Origin: SHLJ01 sp041618535
GTDB lineage: Bacteria; Bacteroidota; Bacteroidia; Flavobacteriales; Flavobacteriaceae
DNA length: 8,613 nucleotides
Assembly: GCA_041618535.1 (NCBI GenBank)
Contig: JBFKFP010000124.1
Span: forward strand, 1-8,613
Direction of reading: 5' to 3'
The stretch's first letter is position 1. Every line of letters starts with the position of its first letter. The notes beneath the pieces are model-generated. The model made no database searches. It was not told the origin of the DNA and saw nothing but the letters and a program-made list of their open reading frames with translations. Below are positions 1-6,560 of the stretch, piece by piece. Both the position numbers and the translations under genes were made by a program.

Positions 1-627
1 GCGACCATGAGCGCCCATTAACAATGTGATAAGGTTGATATCGCCATGAGCAGCAGCCCTAACCGCATTGTTCGGCTCTTCCAGGATAGGAGGATAATGA
101 ATAGGCCTCAGAATGCTGTTTCCGTTGTGAATATAGTTATCGAAATAGGTCTCTTTCAAACCCAGATATAAAGCCAGGGCCCTCAGCACATATTTTGCAG
201 TCTTTTCCAGCATGCGATAAGCTTCCTTTCCCACCGCATTGAAATCGGGCAGTTCCTCTACTTCAACATTTTTCGGATACTCAGCCTCTAATTCAGGATC
301 GTTCTGAACATACTGGCCAAAGTGCCAGAACTCTTTCAGGTCACCCTCTTTTTTACCCTTTGCACTCTCTTTTCCAAAAGACACATATCCACGCTGACCG
401 CCTATACCCGGGATCTCATATTTCCGTTTGACTTCCACAGGGAGATTGAAAAACTTCTTGATCTGATCGTACAGCCTTTCTACGAGGTCTTCATCAAGGA
501 AGTGGCCTTTAAGGGCAACAAAACCGATTTCCTCGTACGCTTGGCCTATATTATCGATAAATTCTTGCTTCCGTTCCTGATCTCCTGATAAGAAGTCCTT
601 CAGATCAACACTTGGAATTTTGTCCAT
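1..627 (-). CDS. Isopenicillin N synthase-type 2OG/Fe(II) oxygenase, partial (C-terminus outside window)
   Basis: Reading the minus strand from ATG at 627 gives 209 codons open to the window edge. Seen: an N-terminal region (about residues 4-110) resembling the DIOX_N domain of plant and fungal dioxygenases (IPSVDLKDFL..., then ...YEEIGFVALKGH). After it comes the start of the double-stranded beta-helix domain with LRPIHYPP (residues 173-180) and HGD (194-196), the HxD pair of the iron-binding facial triad. The distal His and the 2-oxoglutarate-binding Arg would lie beyond the edge. Family members are soluble and run about 300-330 residues, so roughly a third is missing. The family couples 2-oxoglutarate decarboxylation (or, in IPNS itself, direct O2 use) to oxidation of a small molecule; the substrate cannot be told here and beta-lactam synthesis should not be assumed. 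It is transcribed divergently from the E1 gene. Family assignment is firm, specific function unknown. Confidence 0.9.
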   Translation of the reverse strand, partial: MDKIPSVDLKDFLSGDQERKQEFIDNIGQAYEEIGFVALKGHFLDEDLVERLYDQIKKFFNLPVEVKRKYEIPGIGGQRGYVSFGKESAKGKKEGDLKEFWHFGQYVQNDPELEAEYPKNVEVEELPDFNAVGKEAYRMLEKTAKYVLRALALYLGLKETYFDNYIHNGNSILRPIHYPPILEEPNNAVRAAAHGDINLITLLMGAHGR

Positions 628-655
628 TATGAGCGCTATATTTGGCGTTGATAAA

Positions 656-663
656 CAAAGATA
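656..663 (-). promoter_or_regulatory. Candidate Bacteroidota -7 box for the oxygenase gene
   Basis: The minus strand reads TATCTTTG, an exact match to the Bacteroidota primary-sigma -7 consensus TAnnTTTG. It lies about 29 bases upstream of the oxygenase ATG at 627, implying a leader of roughly 20 nt. I see no good TTG-type -33 element at the usual distance, so this is a sequence-match inference. Confidence 0.5.
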
Positions 664-716
664 TAAAATTAGGCACTCTTACGCTTAATATTAAAACCGA
701 TGAGGCCTAAATTTAG

Positions 717-724
717 TACTTTTG
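717..724 (+). promoter_or_regulatory. Candidate Bacteroidota -7 box for the fused E1 gene
   Basis: TACTTTTG matches TAnnTTTG exactly. A transcription start about 7 bases downstream (near 731) would leave a leader of only about 12 nt for the ATG at 743, or about 42 nt for the in-frame ATG at 773, so it bears on the start choice. No clear -33 box is visible. It sits 53 bases from the opposing box at 656-663, so the two promoters diverge from one short control region. Confidence 0.5.
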
Positions 725-742
725 CTAGGTTAAAATTTACGT

Positions 743-2749
743 ATGGGTTCTACGCCACCACTAAATGCAACCATGTCATTTGACCGAACGGGTATTGAAA
801 ATGACACTCTGCTCGACCTTTACAAGAATATGATCAAGCCCCGGATGATAGAGGAGAAGATGCTGATTCTTCTTCGTCAGGGAAAAATTTCAAAATGGTT
901 TTCAGGAATAGGGCAGGAGGCGATTTCGGTAGGTGTTTCTCTATCCCTTCAGCCAGACGAATATATACTCCCCATGCACCGTAATCTCGGGGTATTTACC
1001 AGCAGAAATATCCCATTGAACCGGCTTTTTTCACAATGGCAGGGAAAATCAAATGGATTTACCAAAGGCAGGGACCGCTCTTTCCATTTCGGCACCCAGG
1101 CATATAAGATAGTCGGGATGATTTCACATCTTGGCCCTCAACTTGGGGTGGCCAACGGTATTGGGTTAGCTGAATTGCTAAAGAAATCGAATAAAGTTAC
1201 AGCTGTTTTCACAGGAGAGGGAGGTACAAGTGAGGGTGATTTTCATGAGGCGCTAAATGTGGCTTCGGTTTGGAACTTGCCGGTTTTGTTTTGTGTTGAG
1301 AATAACGGATATGGACTTTCTACACCGATTTCGGAACAATATAAATGCGAAAATATAGCTGATCGTGGCAAGGGTTATGGCATGGATGCATTCGTGATTG
1401 ACGGGAATAACGTTCTTGATGTTTACAGGATCGTGTCACGACTTGTAGCTGAGATTCGTGAAAACCCCAGGCCGGTATTGCTCGAGTTCAAGACATTCAG
1501 GGTTCGAGGGCATGAAGAGGCCAGTGGTATTAAATATGTCCCTAAGGATTTGATGGAGCGTTGGGCGTTGTTAGACCCTATCGAAAATTACCAGGCTTTT
1601 CTGAGGCAGGAGGATATTTTGACCGAGGAGCATGAGCTCCGGATGAAAGAGGAGATCATTCACGAGATCAACGATCATCTTGAGATTGCATTTGCTGAAA
1701 GCGAAGTGGAACCAGATTTAACTAATGAATTAGGTGATGTTTACAAAACCTATGTATATCAAGATATTAAGCCATCAGATAAAACTAAAGAAATACGACT
1801 GGTTGATGCTATTTCAGAAGGACTTGGCCAGGCCATGGAAGAGCATGAAAATCTCATCATCATGGGTCAGGATATTGCGGAATATGGTGGAGTTTTTAAA
1901 ATCACGGAAGGCTTTGTTGAACGCTTTGGCAGGGAGAGGGTGCGCAATACACCTATTTGTGAATCCGGTATTATTGAGGCAGCCATGGGCTTGTCTATTT
2001 CTGGTTTTAAAAGTGTCGTTGAACTTCAGTTCTCCGACTTTATCAGCAGCGGGTTTAACCCGGTTGTGAATTACCTGGCCAAAACTTATTACAGGTGGAA
2101 TCAAAATGCTGACGTTGTTTTGCGAATGCCCTGTGGAGCTGGGGTTGCGGCTGGTCCGTTTCATTCTCAGACCAATGAGGCCTGGTTTACCAAGACCCCG
2201 GGATTGAAAGTTGTCTATCCGGCTTTCCCTTATGATGCCAAAGGTCTATTGGCGACTTCTGTTGAGGATCCTAACCCTGTGTTGTTTTTTGAGCATAAGG
2301 CCCTTTACCGGAGTATCCGGCAAGATGTACCTGAAAATTATTATACCATACCCTTCGGTAAAGCCAGGCTGATCAAGGAAGGGGAAACAGTTTCCATTAT
2401 AAGCTATGGAGCCGGTGTACACTGGGCTCTGGAGACTCTGGAAAAGCATCCCGGAATATCGGCAGATTTGATCGACCTCAGGACGCTGCAGCCACTGGAT
2501 ACCGAAACCGTGTTTAATTCAGTTAAGAAAACAGGAAAAGCCATTGTGCTGCAGGAGGATACACTATTTGGCGGGATAGCGAGCGATATTTCAGCTTTGA
2601 TAATGGAAAATTGCTTTGAGTTTCTTGATGCCCCCGTTAAACGGGTGGGAAGCCTTGAGACACCTGTTCCATTTGCACCTCAATTGGAGGAACAGTTCCT
2701 TCCCAAGTCACGTTTTGAGCAGGCCCTGCTCGATCTGATCAATTATTGA
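743..2749 (+). CDS. Fused alpha/beta E1 component of a 2-oxoacid (probably branched-chain) dehydrogenase
   Basis: This 668-residue protein is a thiamine-diphosphate-dependent decarboxylase: it decarboxylates a 2-oxoacid and passes the acyl group to the lipoyl domain of an E2. The alpha half (about 20-330) has the E1-alpha core, including MHRNLGVF, GRDRSFHFG and the ThDP/Mg motif from GEG (158-160) to NN (187-188). The beta half starts near residue 350 (EIRLVDAISEGL) and carries GQDIAEYGGVFKITEGF, RNTPICESGIIEAAMG and GPFHSQ (471-476). In two-subunit enzymes these halves are separate polypeptides; the single-chain form is common in Bacteroidota, usually called 2-oxoisovalerate or pyruvate dehydrogenase E1. 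GEG replaces the textbook GDG, which from memory is usual in this branch. ATG 743 gives the longest form; ATG 773 (MSFDRTGI) is a realistic alternative. No E2 or E3 gene is nearby, so partners must be encoded elsewhere. Branched-chain specificity is inferred, not shown. Confidence 0.93.
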   Translation: MGSTPPLNATMSFDRTGIENDTLLDLYKNMIKPRMIEEKMLILLRQGKISKWFSGIGQEAISVGVSLSLQPDEYILPMHRNLGVFTSRNIPLNRLFSQWQGKSNGFTKGRDRSFHFGTQAYKIVGMISHLGPQLGVANGIGLAELLKKSNKVTAVFTGEGGTSEGDFHEALNVASVWNLPVLFCVENNGYGLSTPISEQYKCENIADRGKGYGMDAFVIDGNNVLDVYRIVSRLVAEIRENPRPVLLEFKTFRVRGHEEASGIKYVPKDLMERWALLDPIENYQAFLRQEDILTEEHELRMKEEIIHEINDHLEIAFAESEVEPDLTNELGDVYKTYVYQDIKPSDKTKEIRLVDAISEGLGQAMEEHENLIIMGQDIAEYGGVFKITEGFVERFGRERVRNTPICESGIIEAAMGLSISGFKSVVELQFSDFISSGFNPVVNYLAKTYYRWNQNADVVLRMPCGAGVAAGPFHSQTNEAWFTKTPGLKVVYPAFPYDAKGLLATSVEDPNPVLFFEHKALYRSIRQDVPENYYTIPFGKARLIKEGETVSIISYGAGVHWALETLEKHPGISADLIDLRTLQPLDTETVFNSVKKTGKAIVLQEDTLFGGIASDISALIMENCFEFLDAPVKRVGSLETPVPFAPQLEEQFLPKSRFEQALLDLINY

Positions 2750-2785
2750 TTTTATGACGTAATGTCCTGTAATTAAGTAAAGTAG

Positions 2786-2822
2786 ACTGAAAAAATGTCA
2801 GTAACCCTGAAATTTTTTCAGT
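2786..2822. promoter_or_regulatory. Twin CTGA-N7-TCAG palindromes, candidate operator upstream of hsp20
   Basis: Two 15-bp imperfect palindromes, CTGAAAAAATGTCAG (2787-2801) and CTGAAATTTTTTCAG (2807-2821), have identical CTGA/TCAG ends and a 5-bp spacer. Their centres are 20 bp apart, close to two helical turns. The whole block is also one larger dyad: 2786-2796 pairs with 2812-2822, then after one G/A mismatch TCAG (2798-2801) pairs with CTGA (2807-2810) around a 5-base loop. The right palindrome falls where the -33 region of the hsp20 promoter would be, which fits a repressor or activator site binding two dimers. The alternative is a terminator for the E1 gene, but the T-run is inside the stem and followed by CAGT, so the fit is poor. 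Confidence 0.5.
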
Positions 2823-2838
2823 AAATTTCTCCTGGTAT

Positions 2839-2846
2839 TCTATTTG
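2839..2846 (+). promoter_or_regulatory. Possible -7 box of the hsp20 gene
   Basis: TCTATTTG matches TAnnTTTG at all but the second base. It would place the transcript start near 2853 and give a leader of about 49 nt. The region 20 bp upstream is the T-run of the right-hand palindrome at 2807-2821. Weak on its own; listed because no better box is present. Confidence 0.3.
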
Positions 2847-2901
2847 CTATACAAGAAGTGAAAAAGATTTGTAAACCTAGTTTAACAAAAATTGAAAAAT
2901 T

Positions 2902-3369
2902 ATGACACTTCTAATTCCAAGAACAAAAAACGATAGAAATAAGAGAGCATATGGATTAACCACATTCCCTGCATTCTCTAATTTTTTTAATGAATTCTTT
3001 AACGAAAGCTTCGGAGAAGAAATGGACTTCCATGGTGGCACCAGCATGCCTGCCGTGAATATTAAGGAAACCGATTCTGAGGTTGCTATTGAAATGGCGG
3101 TACCAGGGATGAAGAAATCTGATTTTAATATCGATCTGGACGATAATCTTCTAACTGTTTCTGCAGAAGTTAAAACCGAAAATGAAGATAAGAACGAGAA
3201 CTACACCCGAAGGGAATTCGGTTATCGCTCTTTTAAAAGGTCATTCAACCTGCCTGAAACCGTCGATGCGGAAAAAATAAGCGCCAGATACAACGAAGGT
3301 ATTCTGATACTTAACCTTCCTAAGAAAGAAGAAGTCAGAAAACCAGCTAAGACAATCAAGATTTCTTAA
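2902..3369 (+). CDS. Small heat shock protein, Hsp20/alpha-crystallin family
   Basis: The product is a 155-residue cytoplasmic holdase chaperone that binds unfolding proteins without ATP and hands them to refolding chaperones. Seen: a Phe-rich N-terminal arm (about 1-49, with FSNFFNEFFNESF) and an alpha-crystallin domain from about residue 50 to 142. That domain contains ESD-like strands (DSEVAIEMAVPGMKKSDF), the FNLPETVD turn and the signature A-x4-G-x-L (ARYNEGIL, 128-135). A C-terminal IKI (152-154) is the I-x-I motif that docks on neighbouring subunits during oligomer assembly. Length and domain order are normal for bacterial Hsp20. It is monocistronic by position: a 152-bp gap with palindromes lies before it and a strong terminator right after. 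Stress control through the upstream palindromes is likely but inferred. The start is preceded by an A-rich stretch with no Shine-Dalgarno site. Confidence 0.96.
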   Translation: MTLLIPRTKNDRNKRAYGLTTFPAFSNFFNEFFNESFGEEMDFHGGTSMPAVNIKETDSEVAIEMAVPGMKKSDFNIDLDDNLLTVSAEVKTENEDKNENYTRREFGYRSFKRSFNLPETVDAEKISARYNEGILILNLPKKEEVRKPAKTIKIS

Positions 3370-3375
3370 AAGGAT

Positions 3376-3402
3376 AAAACCACGCTCAGGCGTGGTTTTT
3401 TT
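3376..3402. terminator. Bidirectional intrinsic terminator between hsp20 and the dipeptidase
   Basis: A perfect 10-bp stem, AAAACCACGC (3376-3385) with GCGTGGTTTT (3390-3399), closes a TCAG loop and is followed by a T-run at 3396-3402 for the plus strand. On the minus strand the same stem ends in TTTT. It begins 6 bases after the hsp20 stop, and its T-run overlaps the TAA stop of the convergent dipeptidase gene (3401-3403). Confidence 0.92.
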
Positions 3403-4711
3403 ATTGTTTGGCCTGAATGGTCTGTGCTATTTCCTCAGCCTCATCAAGAACCCTTAGTAGGTTTCCTCCCCAGAGGGCCGAGATCTCCTCTTCTGTATAT
3501 CCTCTTTTAACGAGCTCAAGAGTAACATTAAAGGTTTCTGAAGCATCATCCCAGCCTTCTACACCTCCGCCACCATCAAAATCGCTGCTTATCCCTACAT
3601 GATCCAGGCCTATTTTTTCAACAAGGTAATCGATATGATCAACAAAGTCGGAGACATTTACCCTGGGTGGGAAGTCGGCTCTGTTCTTTGCTTTTATTCG
3701 TGAAATTCTCCTTATCTCCCAGAAATCGGCTTCACTGGTCTCACGTTCCTCTTCGGTCATATCCGAAGCCCTGATATCTGCGATCGATTCAAACCATCTT
3801 AGCTGCATAGAATCGGCAAGGGTTTTTTGCAGTTGCTTGAGCTTTTCACCCCTTGCATCGCTTTTCTCCTTGCTCACATAGGCCTCGAACGCCACTGTCT
3901 GGACAACACCACCATTTTCTCTAACCCATTCCAACTGCTCATCATCAAGGTTACGGGAGTGATCACAAAGAGCTCTTGCAGATGAATGGGATGCTATTAC
4001 CGGAGCTTCGCTCAACTCTATCATTTGACGGATCGCCTCCTTGGATGGATGGGAGATATCTATTAGCATTCCCAGCCTGTTCATTTCAGCTATAACTTCC
4101 TTTCCCAATTCACTCAGGCCATTATGCAGCCATTCGTCGTTCTCTTCACCCGTATTACTGTCGGAAAGCTGGCTGTGACCGTTATGTGCCAATGACATAT
4201 ATCGCGCACCGAGGTTATAGAATTTCTCAACATTGGAAACATCCGTACCAACTGGATAACCGTTCTCTATGCCGATCATTACAGCGTTTTTCCCTTTGGC
4301 GTTGATTCGCCTCACATCATCCGATGTCAAAGCCAGCTCAACCTGGTCGGGAGCATAATCCCTGACCAGCCTGTGAATGGCATCAAATTTCGACATCGCA
4401 TTTTCGTAGGCTTTAGCGTATCCGGCCTCGTTTAATGAATCCTGTCCGGTGAAAACGATAAACCAGGGTACGTCAAGCCCGCCTTGCCGCATTTTCGGCA
4501 AATTGACCTGTGCATCGAGGTCCTGGGTGTAATTGATGGAATCTGTGAAATTGCTCAGGTCGATATCACAATGGGTATCAATGGTTATGACCCTATCATG
4601 AATGGCTTTGGCCCTGGAGATTAAGTCTTCTTCTATTGGCATGGCAGCTTGTTCTTTACAGGATAGTCCGGTCAGCATTAGGGAGCAGAGCAGCAGGGAG
4701 TAATATTTCAT
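3401..4711 (-). CDS. M19-family membrane dipeptidase, predicted lipoprotein
   Basis: This zinc dipeptidase of the renal/microsomal family hydrolyses dipeptides, including D-amino-acid forms in some members. I start it at ATG 4711 (436 residues). A longer frame opens at a TTG at 4756, but that codon lies in the loop of a terminator hairpin, and only the shorter start gives a proper signal sequence (MKYYSLLLCSLMLTGLSC). Cys18 is the probable lipid-attachment residue, though GLS before it is a loose lipobox. All metal ligands of the family are visible: H47 and D49 (DTHCD), E149 (GIENG), H221 (DISHPS) and H242 (ASHSSAR). Also present are SLAHNGH and SSDFDGGGG. The roughly 60-residue charged insert between VSKEKS and NRADFPP resembles Bacteroidota members of the family from memory. 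The protein is probably anchored in the periplasm or outer membrane, serving peptide scavenging. Transcription is away from the four-helix protein's terminator. Confidence 0.93.
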   Translation of the reverse strand: MKYYSLLLCSLMLTGLSCKEQAAMPIEEDLISRAKAIHDRVITIDTHCDIDLSNFTDSINYTQDLDAQVNLPKMRQGGLDVPWFIVFTGQDSLNEAGYAKAYENAMSKFDAIHRLVRDYAPDQVELALTSDDVRRINAKGKNAVMIGIENGYPVGTDVSNVEKFYNLGARYMSLAHNGHSQLSDSNTGEENDEWLHNGLSELGKEVIAEMNRLGMLIDISHPSKEAIRQMIELSEAPVIASHSSARALCDHSRNLDDEQLEWVRENGGVVQTVAFEAYVSKEKSDARGEKLKQLQKTLADSMQLRWFESIADIRASDMTEEERETSEADFWEIRRISRIKAKNRADFPPRVNVSDFVDHIDYLVEKIGLDHVGISSDFDGGGGVEGWDDASETFNVTLELVKRGYTEEEISALWGGNLLRVLDEAEEIAQTIQAKQ

Positions 4712-4737
4712 TAAATGATGTGTTTGAGATTCAAAAC

Positions 4738-4766
4738 AAAAAAACCCTGACTTCAAGCAGGGTTTT
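4738..4766 (-). terminator. Intrinsic terminator upstream of the dipeptidase start
   Basis: Read on the minus strand, AAAACCCTG (4766-4758) pairs with CAGGGTTTT (4749-4741) across an 8-base loop, and the stem runs into a T7 tract (4744-4738). It lies 86 bases after the stop of the membrane-protein gene and only 26 bases before the dipeptidase ATG, in the same direction. It either ends the upstream transcript or acts as an attenuator in a dipeptidase leader. On the plus strand the tail is only TTTT, so minus-strand function is favoured. Confidence 0.8.
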
Positions 4767-4851
4767 AAATATAATAATTTCAGATTTTCAATTTCAAGTG
4801 GCTTAAAAACATCAGAAAATAATCACTTTAAATTTATTTTTCAATGCCTTC

Positions 4852-5280
4852 TTAAGATAAAACACCTTTGGCCTTTTGGCTCCTGGAATACCAGACCAGG
4901 AAAACAGCAACAACCAGCACTATTATGGGCATGATTATCCTGGTACCCTCAAGGCTGATATAATCCTGCATAAAAAAGTTGTAGATCTGCTGTGCTACAA
5001 CGCCTAACAAGGAAAGAACAAATAAAGGAGCGGCCCACTTTTTACGCATTAACAGGCCGATGCAGCCGGCAAGTGCGAACCAAACGGCAATCGCGAATGC
5101 AGCCGTCACCCAGGCAGGCATATTGTTCATATAGTCCTGATCGGCCTGGGGCATGGCAGCTATGGTTTCTTCGGTGGCAAAAGCGTTACCGAGGTACGCG
5201 GCTACTCCAAGAATGTTCCAGATAGTGGCCAGGATGGCAACGACCCAAAATACGGTTGTCGGTTTGTTTGTGTCAGTCAT
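4852..5280 (-). CDS. Small four-helix integral membrane protein, function unknown
   Basis: A 142-residue protein with four hydrophobic segments at about 10-31, 58-77, 83-103 and 115-131. A polar loop between the first two contains an acidic stretch (ATEETIAAMPQADQDYM), and the second and third are linked by MRKKW. The positive cluster RKK sits between TM2 and TM3 and the C-terminus (SRSQKAKG) is basic, so the positive-inside rule puts both termini in the cytoplasm. There is no signal peptide and no catalytic motif. I recognise the general type (NMPAW before TM2, short loops) as a widespread uncharacterised Bacteroidota/Proteobacteria membrane protein, sometimes loosely labelled a sugar transporter; nothing here supports transport. 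It starts at ATG 5280 and has its own terminator at 4738-4766. It is divergent from the PLP enzyme gene across 192 bp. The coding call is strong, the function open. Confidence 0.85.
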   Translation of the reverse strand: MTDTNKPTTVFWVVAILATIWNILGVAAYLGNAFATEETIAAMPQADQDYMNNMPAWVTAAFAIAVWFALAGCIGLLMRKKWAAPLFVLSLLGVVAQQIYNFFMQDYISLEGTRIIMPIIVLVVAVFLVWYSRSQKAKGVLS

Positions 5281-5447
5281 AATAATTGATTTAAGTTAGT
5301 TATTTGTCTGGCTTTCTGCACTGTTTAAGGCCGAAAACTAAAAACAATTTAGAGAGTTTGCCCCTAATTACCAAAAAAATTAAAAATGAAGATGTTGTAT
5401 TGCTTTAACAAATCAGGAGGGAGTCCTATCTTTAATCTTTGAAAATA

Positions 5448-5455
5448 TAAGTTTG
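5448..5455 (+). promoter_or_regulatory. Candidate -7 box for the PLP enzyme gene
   Basis: TAAGTTTG matches TAnnTTTG exactly and would start a transcript near 5462 with a leader of about 11 nt before ATG 5473. A second, seven-of-eight match (AATCTTTG, 5434-5441) would give a leader of about 25 nt, so either may be used. No clear -33 box was found for either. Confidence 0.4.
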
Positions 5456-5472
5456 AATTATTCTCCGCAAAT

Positions 5473-6414
5473 ATGAATGATCAGTCCCGTTTTGTTGTTG
5501 ATGCCAAGAACCGAATCAACTCCCATATTCATCGAACACCTGTGTTAAGGTCTCGTTTGCTTGATGAGATAGCGGGCTGTTCTTTGTTCTTTAAATGCGA
5601 GAATTTCCAAAGGGGTGGTTCATACAAGATCCGTGGAGCGACCAATGCCATTTTATTAATGGATCAAAAGCAACGCAACAAGGGAGTGGTCACCCATTCA
5701 TCGGGAAACTTTGCCCAGGCCCTGTCCCTGGCGGCTAAATCAGTGGGTATAGAGGCCCATATAGTCATGCCCGACAGTGCACCACAGGTTAAGGTGAATG
5801 CTGTGAAAACTTACGGTGGCAACGTTTACAGATGTGAGTCAACGCTCGAAGCCAGAGAGCAAACCGCTCAAAAAATCATTGCAGAGACCGGGGCCACCTT
5901 CGTGCACCCGTCTAATGACTTAGAGGTCATTTACGGTCAGGGAACCGCTTGCCTGGAATTGCTCGAGCATCATCATGAACTGGAGAAGATTGTGGTTCCG
6001 GTTGGTGGTGGCGGACTCATAGCCGGAACGTCACTTGCCGCCAATGCCTTATCAGAGAATTATGAAATTATCGGGGCTGAACCCTTTGAGGTTGATGACG
6101 CTTACAGATCGCTTATCAGTGGAAAGATCGAAAAAAATAAAACTACGAATACCATTGCCGATGGTTTGAAGACCCAGTTAGGGGATAAGAATTTTCCAAT
6201 AATCCGGCAACATGTTCAAACCATTATCAGGGTGACCGAAGAGGAGATTGTTGGAGCCATGCGACTTATTTGGGAACGCATGAAGATCGTGGTGGAGCCT
6301 TCTTCAGCAGTTACCCTGGCTGCAGTGCTCAGGGAAAAAGAAAAATTTTCTGATCAAAAAATCGGCATTATTTTATCAGGAGGGAATGTGGATTTATCCG
6401 ATCTTCCGTTTTAA
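5473..6414 (+). CDS. PLP-dependent serine racemase / threonine dehydratase-like enzyme (fold type II)
   Basis: A 313-residue single-domain enzyme of the threonine dehydratase/serine racemase family. These enzymes deaminate L-threonine or L-serine to 2-oxoacids and/or interconvert L- and D-serine. Seen: PLP-lysine K52 in GGSYKIRGA, the substrate-carboxylate loop SSGNFAQ (76-82), the phosphate-cradling glycines GGGGL (178-182), and the C-terminal SGGNVDL that contacts the pyridine nitrogen. There is no C-terminal ACT domain, so it lacks the isoleucine feedback module of biosynthetic IlvA. S77 aligns with the serine-racemase re-face Ser84 of the human enzyme, where dehydratases usually have Ala. 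E203-P-x-x-V207-x-D209 matches the Mg/Ca site of serine racemase (Glu210, Ala214, Asp216 in human). The usual His after Asn in SSGNH is Phe80 here. Racemase activity is a sequence inference; plain dehydratase is the alternative. No operon partner is adjacent. Confidence 0.92.
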   Translation: MNDQSRFVVDAKNRINSHIHRTPVLRSRLLDEIAGCSLFFKCENFQRGGSYKIRGATNAILLMDQKQRNKGVVTHSSGNFAQALSLAAKSVGIEAHIVMPDSAPQVKVNAVKTYGGNVYRCESTLEAREQTAQKIIAETGATFVHPSNDLEVIYGQGTACLELLEHHHELEKIVVPVGGGGLIAGTSLAANALSENYEIIGAEPFEVDDAYRSLISGKIEKNKTTNTIADGLKTQLGDKNFPIIRQHVQTIIRVTEEEIVGAMRLIWERMKIVVEPSSAVTLAAVLREKEKFSDQKIGIILSGGNVDLSDLPF

Positions 6415-6522
6415 TGTTTTTCTGAACAAATGGTAATAACTCAACAAGCTAAGAATTGGGGTATTCGGCGCATAATGGAATTTGGTAAAGGAATAGAATA
6501 AATTTTGAATATATTTATTGTT

Positions 6523-6560
6523 ATAAGGGGTATCCTCAATGGAGACGCCTCTTTATTCTT
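6523..6560 (+). terminator. Possible terminator of the PLP enzyme transcript
   Basis: ATAAGGGG (6523-6530) can pair with CCTCTTTAT (6548-6556), with one bulge and a G-U pair. An inner TCC/GGA helix closes a TCAAT loop, and TTATTCTT follows the G+C part. It is the only G+C-containing hairpin in an otherwise AT-rich stretch and lies about 110 nt after the stop codon. The imperfect stem keeps confidence low. Confidence 0.4.

Noticed and set aside
322..588. Plus-strand 88-codon frame from ATG 322
   Set aside because: It lies wholly antisense to the well-supported oxygenase gene, and its product is not recognisable.
1214..1222. GEG instead of GDG in the thiamine-diphosphate motif, as a possible sign of a dead E1
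   Set aside because: The rest of the alpha and beta active-site sequence is intact, and I recall GEGG as usual in fused flavobacterial E1 proteins; not evidence of inactivation.
1734..2449. Overlapping frames inside the E1 gene on both strands
   Set aside because: Shadows of the fused E1 coding sequence, which reads through without interruption.
4712..4756. N-terminal extension of the dipeptidase from TTG 4756
   Set aside because: The codon lies in a terminator loop and the extension would precede a good lipoprotein signal; ATG 4711 is preferred.
5415..5423. AGGAGGGAG, a strong Shine-Dalgarno-like string
   Set aside because: No start codon follows at a suitable distance; the nearest gene starts 50 bases later, and this lineage rarely relies on such sites.
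6430..6501. 23-codon frame after the PLP enzyme
   Set aside because: Too short, no recognisable product and no conserved-looking signal; likely chance.
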